From Flavobacteriales bacterium UBA7519 (GTDB lineage Bacteria > Bacteroidota > Bacteroidia > Flavobacteriales > Weeksellaceae): a stretch of DNA of 11,484 nucleotides. The position numbers and the translations under genes were made by a program. The notes beneath the pieces were generated by a model, which searched no databases, had not been told where the DNA came from, and worked only from the letters and a program-made list of their open reading frames with translations. Below, one piece after another: positions 5,882 to 11,484 of this stretch; position 1 is the stretch's first letter; each line of letters starts with the position of its first letter. The DNA lies in contig DLND01000126.1 of the NCBI GenBank assembly GCA_002476905.1, positions 1 through 11,484 of the forward strand, in the 5' to 3' direction.

Positions 5882-7559
5882 CGTAGAACTGAATAAATAT
5901 TCCAAAACACTCACGAAAGACCCGACTCAGCCTGCAACTCAGGCGATGTTTTACGGAATTGGTTTCCAAAAAGAAGATTTCGACAAAGCACAGATCGGAA
6001 TTGCAAGTATGGGCTACGACGGAAATACTTGTAATATGCACCTGAATGGTCTTGCCGAGATTGTAAAGAAAGGCGTTAAAGAACAAAACTTAGTTGGATT
6101 AATGTTCCATACCATCGGAATTAGTGACGGAATGACCAACGGAACCGACGGAATGCGTTATTCTCTTGTAAGTCGCGATATCATTGCAGATTCTATCGAA
6201 GCGGTTTGCGCAGGACAATATTATGATGGATTGATTACAGTTCCGGGTTGCGATAAAAATATGCCGGGTTCTCTGATGGCAATGGCGCGTCTTGACCGTC
6301 CTTCAATAATGGTTTATGGCGGAAGTATTGCACCAGGACATTACAAAGGTGAAGATTTGAATATCGTTTCGGCTTTCGAAGCGTTAGGAAACAAAATTGC
6401 TGGGAAAATTTCCGAAGAAGATTTTCAAGGTGTGATTCAAAATTCTTGTCCAAGCGCAGGAGCTTGTGGCGGAATGTACACCGCCAATACAATGGCTTCT
6501 GCAATTGAAGCGCTTGGAATGAGTTTGCCTTATTCCTCGTCTTATCCGGCTCTCAGTCGTGAAAAAAAAGAAGAATGTCAGTTTGCCGGGCATTACATTA
6601 AAATTCTTTTAGAAAAAGACATTAAACCATCTGATATTATGACGCCAAAAGCTTTCGAAAATGCTTTAAGGTTAATTATGATTTTAGGTGGAAGTACCAA
6701 TGCAGTTCTCCATTTTATCGCCATTGCAAAGTCAATTGGTTATGATTTGACTTTGGATGATTTTCAAAAAATAAGTGATGAAACGCCATTTTTAGCAGAC
6801 CTTAAACCAAGCGGAAAATACTTGATGGAAGACCTTCACAAAGTAGGCGGAGTTCCGGCGGTGATGAAATATCTATTGGATTTAGGTTTACTTCACGGCG
6901 ATTGTTTAACGGTTACGGGTAAAACCATTGCAGAAAACTTGGAACACGTCACTTCAATTATCGACAGACAGCAAAATATCATTCACGATATCAAAAATCC
7001 AATCAAAGAAACCGGACACATCAGAATTATGTATGGAAACCTTGCTGAAAAAGGTTCTGTTGCGAAGATTACAGGAAAAGAAGGTGCTTATTTTAAAGGA
7101 ACAGCGATTGTTTTTGACGGAGAAAAAGAATTCATCAAAGGAATCGAAGATAAAAAAATCAAAGAAGGAAACGTTGTAGTTATCAAAAACGAAGGACCAA
7201 AAGGCGCACCCGGAATGCCAGAAATGCTGAAACCAACTTCTGCTTTGATGGGTTCAGGTTTAGGTAAAAATGTAGCCTTGATTACGGATGGAAGATTTTC
7301 AGGAGGAACACACGGTTTTGTGGTTGGTCATATAACACCTGAAGCTTTTTCCGGAGGATTGATAGGCTTGATAAAAGACGGTGACGTGATTGAATTGGAT
7401 GCAGAGAAAAATACGATCAATGCTTTATTATCAAACGAAGAAATCACTAAAAGAAAATCCGAGTTCCAACAACCTCAATACAAAGTGAAAAGTGGGGTAT
7501 TGTACAAATATGCCAAATCTGTGGCTGATGCTTCACAAGGTTGTGTAACCGATTTATAA
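5874..7559 (+). CDS. ilvD: Dihydroxy-acid dehydratase IlvD
   Basis: A 561-residue enzyme that dehydrates 2,3-dihydroxyisovalerate and 2,3-dihydroxy-3-methylvalerate to the 2-oxo acids that IlvE aminates. Three cysteines placed to hold a [2Fe-2S] cluster are seen: Cys53 (GNTCNMHL), Cys126 (GCDKNMPG) and Cys198 ([16 protein letters not shown]). Lys128 of the CDK motif corresponds to the carbamylated lysine of the family, and Asp85 and Asp127 are expected metal ligands. The active-site Ser lies in [19 protein letters not shown] near the C-terminus. The start at 5874 overlaps the ilvE stop; the protein then reads directly into the usual ELNKYS.T...DPT N-terminus. Length and motifs are complete. 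The related sugar-acid dehydratases are excluded by the operon and by the [15 protein letters not shown] form. Confidence 0.95.
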   Translation: MCNVELNKYSKTLTKDPTQPATQAMFYGIGFQKEDFDKAQIGIASMGYDGNTCNMHLNGLAEIVKKGVKEQNLVGLMFHTIGISDGMTNGTDGMRYSLVSRDIIADSIEAVCAGQYYDGLITVPGCDKNMPGSLMAMARLDRPSIMVYGGSIAPGHYKGEDLNIVSAFEALGNKIAGKISEEDFQGVIQNSCPSAGACGGMYTANTMASAIEALGMSLPYSSSYPALSREKKEECQFAGHYIKILLEKDIKPSDIMTPKAFENALRLIMILGGSTNAVLHFIAIAKSIGYDLTLDDFQKISDETPFLADLKPSGKYLMEDLHKVGGVPAVMKYLLDLGLLHGDCLTVTGKTIAENLEHVTSIIDRQQNIIHDIKNPIKETGHIRIMYGNLAEKGSVAKITGKEGAYFKGTAIVFDGEKEFIKGIEDKKIKEGNVVVIKNEGPKGAPGMPEMLKPTSALMGSGLGKNVALITDGRFSGGTHGFVVGHITPEAFSGGLIGLIKDGDVIELDAEKNTINALLSNEEITKRKSEFQQPQYKVKSGVLYKYAKSVADASQGCVTDL

Positions 7560-7565
7560 ATCAAT

Positions 7566-7620
7566 AGGAATGGGCTTTAGCCCGTTTTTGTAAACAGAAA
7601 TTATGCGGCTTTAGCCAAAA
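7566..7620. repeat. Paired GGCTTTAGCC hairpin repeat between ilvD and ilvB
   Basis: The 76-base ilvD-ilvB gap holds two copies of GGCTTTAGCC (7573-7582 and 7607-7616), each a small hairpin with loop TTTA. The first extends to GGGC/GCCC (7572-7583), and with G-U pairs AGGAAT can pair with GTTTTT around it (7566-7589), so it might act as a weak terminator. The paired layout resembles interspersed intergenic repeats of flavobacterial genomes, which is an impression from memory. Confidence 0.55.
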
Positions 7621-7635
7621 CTTAAAATATTTAGT

Positions 7636-8715
7636 ATGAGTAATACCATTTCACAAATAGAAAAAGCAGAATCTGAACAGCAGAAAGCGATAGAAATCTC
7701 TGGTTCAAAAGCCGTTTTGGAAGCTTTGTTGCAGGAAAATGTTGATAAGGTTTTCGGTTATCCCGGTGGTGCGATTATGCCGATTTATGACGCTTTGTAC
7801 GATTATTCCGAAAAACTGAAACATATTTTGGTTCGTCACGAGCAAGGTGCTACTCACGCCGCGCAGGGATTTGCGAGAACTTCAGGAAAGACAGGCGTTG
7901 TATTTGCAACAAGTGGTCCTGGAGCAACCAATTTGGTGACAGGATTAGCAGATGCAATGATAGACAGCAACCCGATTGTCTGCATTACAGGTCAGGTTTT
8001 TGCTTCACTTTTGGGAACAGATGCGTTCCAGGAAACAGATGTTATCAACATTACAACGCCAGTTACAAAATGGAATTATCAAGTGACTGACGCTACAGAA
8101 ATTCCGGACGCCATTGCCAAAGCTTTTCATATTGCAAGTACAGGTCGTCCCGGCCCGGTTTTGATTGATATTACCAAAAATGCACAGCTACAATTATTCG
8201 AATATTCAGGTTATAAAAAATGTGATCATATCAGAAGTTATCGACCTGAACCTGAAATCAGAAATGAATATATCGAGCAAGCTGCAGAACTCATCAATCA
8301 AGCAAAGAAACCATTTGTTCTTTTTGGACAAGGTGTGATTTTGGGTAAGGCTGAACAAGAGTTTAAAGCTTTTATTGAGAAAGTTAATCTTCCTGCAGCA
8401 GCAACGGTGATGGGATTGAGTGCATTGCCGACCAATCACAAATTACACGTCGGAATGTTAGGAATGCACGGAAATTATGCGCCAAATGTAATGACCAACG
8501 AATGTGATGTTCTGATTGCTGTCGGAATGCGTTTCGATGATAGAGTTACAGGTCGTTTGGATAAATATGCAAAACAGGCGAAAATCATTCATCTTGATAT
8601 TGATCCAGCGGAAATTGATAAAAATGTAAAAACAGCAGTTCCTGTTTGGGGAAATTGTAAAAAAACACTTCCGATGTTGACGGCGCTTCTCAAAGAAAAC
8701 GACCATTCAGCGTAG
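7636..8715 (+). CDS. ilvB: IlvB N-terminal part (PYR and central domains), as encoded up to TAG
   Basis: Without readthrough, this 359-residue product is made. It contains the PYR domain (about 20-185) with the catalytic Glu69 in RHEQGATHAAQGFAR, the VFGYPGGAIMPIYDALY block (39-55), and the GRPGPVLIDITKNAQ boundary. The central FAD-associated domain (about 210-355) carries GMLGMHGNYAPN and GMRFDDRVTGRLDKYA. It lacks the domain that binds the TPP diphosphate and so should be inactive alone. The start at 7636 gives an N-terminal extension of about 18 residues before EISGSKAVLEALL; no nearer alternative ATG exists. Confidence 0.7.
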   Translation: MSNTISQIEKAESEQQKAIEISGSKAVLEALLQENVDKVFGYPGGAIMPIYDALYDYSEKLKHILVRHEQGATHAAQGFARTSGKTGVVFATSGPGATNLVTGLADAMIDSNPIVCITGQVFASLLGTDAFQETDVINITTPVTKWNYQVTDATEIPDAIAKAFHIASTGRPGPVLIDITKNAQLQLFEYSGYKKCDHIRSYRPEPEIRNEYIEQAAELINQAKKPFVLFGQGVILGKAEQEFKAFIEKVNLPAAATVMGLSALPTNHKLHVGMLGMHGNYAPNVMTNECDVLIAVGMRFDDRVTGRLDKYAKQAKIIHLDIDPAEIDKNVKTAVPVWGNCKKTLPMLTALLKENDHSA

Positions 8716-9378
8716 TTGGAAAAATTCCGCGAGTTGGAAAAAGAAGAGATTAAAGAAGTTATTCAAGACGAACTTAATCCAAAAACTGATGTAATGACAA
8801 TGGGAGAAGTCATCAAAGTTCTGAATGAACTTACAAATGGTGACGCCATCATCACAACAGATGTTGGCCAGCATCAAATGGTTGCTTGTCGTTACGCTAA
8901 TTTCAATAATTCTAAATCCAGCGTAACATCTGGAGGTTTAGGAACAATGGGATTTGGTTTGCCTGCGGCAATTGGAGCTTGGTATGGCGCACCTGAAAAA
9001 ACAGTTGTTGCAATTATTGGTGATGGTGGATTTCAAATGACTTTGCAGGAGTTGGGAACGATTATGCAGTTCGGAGCGAAGGTTAAAATTCTGATTCTCA
9101 ATAATGAATTTCTTGGAATGGTAAGACAATGGCAACAACTTTTCCACGACAAACGGTATTCTTTCGTAAACATCACAAGTCCTGATTTCGTTGCCGTTGC
9201 GAAAGGTTATTACATCGACGGACAAAAAATAGCTGAAAGAAAAGACCTCAAAAATGCTCTGGAAACAATGATAAATCACGATGGCGCTTATCTTTTGGAA
9301 GTAATGGTTGGAAAAGAAAATAACGTTTTTCCAATGGTAGCACAGGGAACTTCGGTTTCGGAAATTAGACTTAAATAA
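8716..9378 (+). CDS. ilvB: IlvB C-terminal part (TPP-binding PP domain) after the TAG
   Basis: This in-frame remainder of ilvB has 220 codons from the TTG at 8716 directly after the TAG. It holds the TPP-binding domain: SGGLGTMGFGLPAAIGA, then the metal/TPP motif starting GDGGF (102-106 of this part; Asp463 in full-length numbering) and ending NNEFLGMVRQWQ. The latter includes the Trp (499 full-length) known as a herbicide-contact site in the family. A separate protein would require re-initiation at TTG, for which no good ribosome-binding sequence is visible. Readthrough of the TAG, or no product at all, are alternatives. Confidence 0.5.
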   Translation: MEKFRELEKEEIKEVIQDELNPKTDVMTMGEVIKVLNELTNGDAIITTDVGQHQMVACRYANFNNSKSSVTSGGLGTMGFGLPAAIGAWYGAPEKTVVAIIGDGGFQMTLQELGTIMQFGAKVKILILNNEFLGMVRQWQQLFHDKRYSFVNITSPDFVAVAKGYYIDGQKIAERKDLKNALETMINHDGAYLLEVMVGKENNVFPMVAQGTSVSEIRLK

Positions 9379-9438
9379 TTTATAATTATTTATAAAACAA
9401 TTCAAAGAAATTAAGAGACAGATTATCATTCTAATAAA

Positions 9439-9509
9439 CTTTGCTAAGTTTTACGCCTTTGCGAACTTTAAAACATTGAAATAAATAAAAAAACTTTGCG
9501 GACTTTGCG
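9439..9509. repeat. CTTTGCG-type repeated motif in the ilvB-ilvN gap
   Basis: The 187-base gap before ilvN contains four copies of CTTTGC(G): 9439-9444, 9457-9463, 9494-9500 and 9503-9509. They are separated by A/T-rich stretches. A small hairpin TTCCAA (9533-9538) with TTGGAA (9543-9548) follows, 17 bases before the ilvN ATG. No reading frame or convincing promoter is seen here. The motif looks like a degenerate interspersed intergenic repeat. Confidence 0.5.
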
Positions 9510-9565
9510 TTTAAAAAATATCTGCAAACCATTTCCAACTCTTTGGAACTTTAATTTATCATAAA

Positions 9566-10156
9566 ATGGAAAAACAAGAATTTACCATCACATTATACAC
9601 AGAAAATTCGGTAGGATTAATCGGCAGAATTTCAGGGATTTTCTCACGAAGAAAAATCAATATCGAGAGTCTTAATACTTCTCCTTCCGAGGTTGAAGGT
9701 ATTCACAGATTCACGATTCTTATTAATGAAACCGAAGAAGTTGTCAGAAAACTTTGCCGTCAGCTGGAAAAGCAAATCGATATTCTGAAAGCTTATTTCA
9801 ATACCGATGATGAGATTGTATGGCAGGAACAAGCGCTTTATAAAGTTCCCGCAAATGTTGTAACAGAAAAGGTTTATGTAGAAAGATTGCTTCGTCAGTA
9901 TGGCGCTTCCACAGTTGTGATTCGTAAGGATTATATCGTTTTTGAAACCGCAGGACATCGCGAAGAAATCGACCGATTAACAGAAGAACTCAACAAATAC
10001 GGACTTATCGAATTTGTGAGAGGTGCAAGAATAGCAATCATCAAAAACAGCGCAGGAATCCACGAAAAAGTCCTCGAATTCGAAAAAAGAGAACCTTCAC
10101 CCGAAATTATCGAAAACGAATATCTCGACAAAAGGGACGACGTTTTCACAATGTAA
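9566..10156 (+). CDS. ilvN: Acetolactate synthase small (regulatory) subunit
   Basis: A 196-residue regulatory subunit that binds the IlvB catalytic subunit, raises its activity and confers feedback inhibition, usually by valine. The N-terminal ACT domain (about 5-80) starts FTITLYTENSVGLIGRISGIFSRRKINIESLN, with the Gly-rich turn and the Asn-Ile-Glu-Ser-Leu motif that form the effector site in the family. The second domain (about 85-175) follows the usual order, including YGASTVVIRKDYIVFETAG and the closing EFVRGARIAI strand. The C-terminal tail to 196 is longer than in enterobacterial IlvH/IlvN. It follows ilvB by 187 bases and precedes ilvC by 47, so it is in the same operon. It is fully intact although its partner gene is interrupted. 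Confidence 0.93.
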   Translation: MEKQEFTITLYTENSVGLIGRISGIFSRRKINIESLNTSPSEVEGIHRFTILINETEEVVRKLCRQLEKQIDILKAYFNTDDEIVWQEQALYKVPANVVTEKVYVERLLRQYGASTVVIRKDYIVFETAGHREEIDRLTEELNKYGLIEFVRGARIAIIKNSAGIHEKVLEFEKREPSPEIIENEYLDKRDDVFTM

Positions 10157-10203
10157 TCAGCAAAATAAAAATTTAAAAAAATCAAAATCAAGACAAAATA
10201 AAA

Positions 10204-11484
10204 ATGGCAAATTATTTCAATACCTTATCACTCAGAGACCAGTTGCATCAGTTAGGACAGGCGGAATTTATGGACAGTTCAGAGTTTTCTGATGGCGTTT
10301 CTGCGTTGAAGGGAAAGAAAATCGTAGTTGTAGGATGCGGCGCGCAAGGTCTGAACCAAGGTCTGAATCTTAGAGACAGCGGACTGGATGTTTCTTACGC
10401 ATTGCGTCAGGAAGCAATCGACCAAAAGAGAGATTCGTGGAAAAATGCAACCGAAAATAATTTCAAAGTAGGAACTTACGAAGAACTGATTCCAACTGCG
10501 GATTTGGTCATCAATTTAACGCCCGACAAACAACATACTTCAGTGATTAATGCGGTTCAGCCTTTGATGAAACAAGGCGCGACTTTGTCCTATTCTCACG
10601 GTTTTAATATCGTTGAAGAAGGAATGCAGATTCGTAAAGATTTGACCGTAATTATGGTCGCTCCAAAGTGCCCAGGTTCCGAAGTTCGTGCAGAATATCT
10701 GCGTGGTTTTGGCGTTCCAACTTTGATTGCTGTTCACCCAGAAAATGACCCTCAGGGAAAAGGCTGGGCAGAAGCAAAAGCGTATTGCGTAGGAACTGGC
10801 GGTCATAAAGCCGGCGTTTTAAAATCCTCTTTCGTAGCAGAAGTGAAGTCCGATTTGATGGGAGAACAAACCATTTTGTGCGGACTTTTGCAAACTGGTT
10901 CTATTCTTTCGTTCGACAAAATGGTGGAGAAAGGTGTTGATGCAGGTTACGCTTCCAAATTGGTTCAATACGGCGTTGAGGTCATCACAGAAGCCTTGAA
11001 ACACGGAGGTGTTAGCGGAATGTTGGATAGACTTTCCAATCCAGCAAAACTCAAAGCTTTCGAATTGTCCGAAGAATTGAAAGACATTATGCGACCGCTT
11101 TTCCAGAAACATCAGGACGATATTATTTCGGGAGAATTTTCCAAAACAATGATGGAAGATTGGGCAAATGGCGACGCGAATCTTTTGAAATGGAGAGCAG
11201 AAACAGGAGAAACCGCTTTCGAGAAAACACCGGCAGGCGATGTGAAAATCGATGAACAGGAATATTTTGACAATTATCTTTTGATGTCGGCGTTCATCAG
11301 AGCAGGCGTTGAGTTGGCTTTCGAAACAATGGTCGAAGCTGGAATCAAGCCAGAATCTGCTTATTATGAGTCACTTCACGAAACCCCTTTGATTGCCAAT
11401 ACCATCGCCAGAAAAAAACTGTTCGAGATGAACCGTGTGATTTCCGACACTGCAGAATATGGCTGTTACCTTTTCGACCAGGCT
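10204..11484 (+). CDS. ilvC: Ketol-acid reductoisomerase, class II (3' end outside window)
   Basis: 427 codons are visible without a stop; the window edge cuts the gene. The enzyme isomerises and reduces acetolactate or acetohydroxybutyrate with NADPH and Mg2+. It begins [14 protein letters not shown] and aligns without gaps to my memory of E. coli IlvC over the N-terminal part, so this is the long (about 490-residue) class II form. Visible features: the Rossmann loop [12 protein letters not shown] (about 42-53); Arg68, Arg76 and Ser78 for NADPH preference; His132 in SHGFN; Lys155 in APKCPG; and metal ligands Asp217 and Glu221 in SDLMGEQT. The second metal-site region [11 protein letters not shown] and the [16 protein letters not shown] block are also present. 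About 60 residues should lie beyond the edge. Confidence 0.96.
   Translation, partial: MANYFNTLSLRDQLHQLGQAEFMDSSEFSDGVSALKGKKIVVVGCGAQGLNQGLNLRDSGLDVSYALRQEAIDQKRDSWKNATENNFKVGTYEELIPTADLVINLTPDKQHTSVINAVQPLMKQGATLSYSHGFNIVEEGMQIRKDLTVIMVAPKCPGSEVRAEYLRGFGVPTLIAVHPENDPQGKGWAEAKAYCVGTGGHKAGVLKSSFVAEVKSDLMGEQTILCGLLQTGSILSFDKMVEKGVDAGYASKLVQYGVEVITEALKHGGVSGMLDRLSNPAKLKAFELSEELKDIMRPLFQKHQDDIISGEFSKTMMEDWANGDANLLKWRAETGETAFEKTPAGDVKIDEQEYFDNYLLMSAFIRAGVELAFETMVEAGIKPESAYYESLHETPLIANTIARKKLFEMNRVISDTAEYGCYLFDQA

Larger units (their letters stand above)
7636..9378 (+). pseudogene. ilvB: Acetolactate synthase large subunit, interrupted by in-frame TAG
   Basis: Together these 581 codons encode a full-length acetohydroxyacid synthase catalytic subunit (580 residues if read through). 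It would join two pyruvates to acetolactate, or pyruvate and 2-oxobutyrate to acetohydroxybutyrate, using TPP and FAD. The frame is continuous apart from one TAG at 8713-8715 (codon 360), in the linker between the central and the C-terminal TPP-binding domains. Relatives commonly have Trp there (a W before L/I and an acidic-basic helix), so TGG to TAG is the simplest explanation. All catalytic motifs on both sides are intact and nothing else is broken, so the change is recent, is an error, or is tolerated. Every other protein-coding gene that ends in this window stops with TAA (the leader peptide uses TGA), which makes this TAG stand out. Confidence 0.8.

Noticed and set aside
8713..8715. TAG as a pyrrolysine codon
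   Set aside because: Pyrrolysine systems are not known from flavobacteria, acetolactate synthase has no pyrrolysine, and the position is a linker where Trp is usual.
8938..9429. 163-residue minus-strand open frame opposite the ilvB C-terminal part
   Set aside because: It is a shadow of the conserved TPP-binding domain on the other strand; no independent support.
10204..11484. Absence of an ilvC stop codon as a sign of a broken gene
   Set aside because: The frame is open and motif-complete to the window edge; the class II enzyme needs about 60 more residues beyond it.

Overview
The window looks like a chromosomal segment of a low-GC Bacteroidota, most likely a flavobacterium of the Chryseobacterium type (family Weeksellaceae). 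Reasons: A-rich gene leaders with little Shine-Dalgarno signal, a TAnnTTTG-type promoter element, secretion signals typical of the group, and protein sequences that read as flavobacterial. The genus is an inference. All genes are on the + strand; no tRNA, rRNA or CRISPR array was seen.

Region 1 (1-703) is a compact mobile-element-like unit: a REP-associated tyrosine transposase (RAYT, HUH family) between two identical 28-nt copies of a perfect palindrome. Region 2 (715-4497) is a tight three-gene cluster for malto-oligosaccharide use: a secreted GH13 alpha-amylase/neopullulanase-like enzyme, a small secreted SnoaL/NTF2-like protein of unknown role, and an inner-membrane MFS sugar transporter of the SLC45/maltose-sucrose type. 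It ends at a clear intrinsic terminator (4524-4548).

Region 3 (4549-11484) is the branched-chain amino acid operon in the order ilvE-ilvD-ilvB-ilvN-ilvC, running off the right edge inside ilvC. A 480-bp non-coding stretch before ilvE holds a promoter-like element, an 18-codon leader peptide with 7 Ile and 2 Val codons, and a strong terminator hairpin with mutually exclusive upstream pairings. This is a classical ribosome-mediated transcription attenuator. IlvB/IlvN (acetolactate synthase), IlvC (ketol-acid reductoisomerase), IlvD (dihydroxy-acid dehydratase) and IlvE (transaminase) make up the common Ile/Val pathway.

The most striking anomaly is that ilvB is split by a single in-frame TAG codon (8713-8715) at a position where relatives usually have Trp. 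The reading frame and all catalytic motifs are otherwise intact, so this is a nonsense mutation, a sequencing error, or a two-chain enzyme. Two gaps inside the operon (7560-7635 and 9379-9565) contain short repeated motifs that look like interspersed intergenic repeats.
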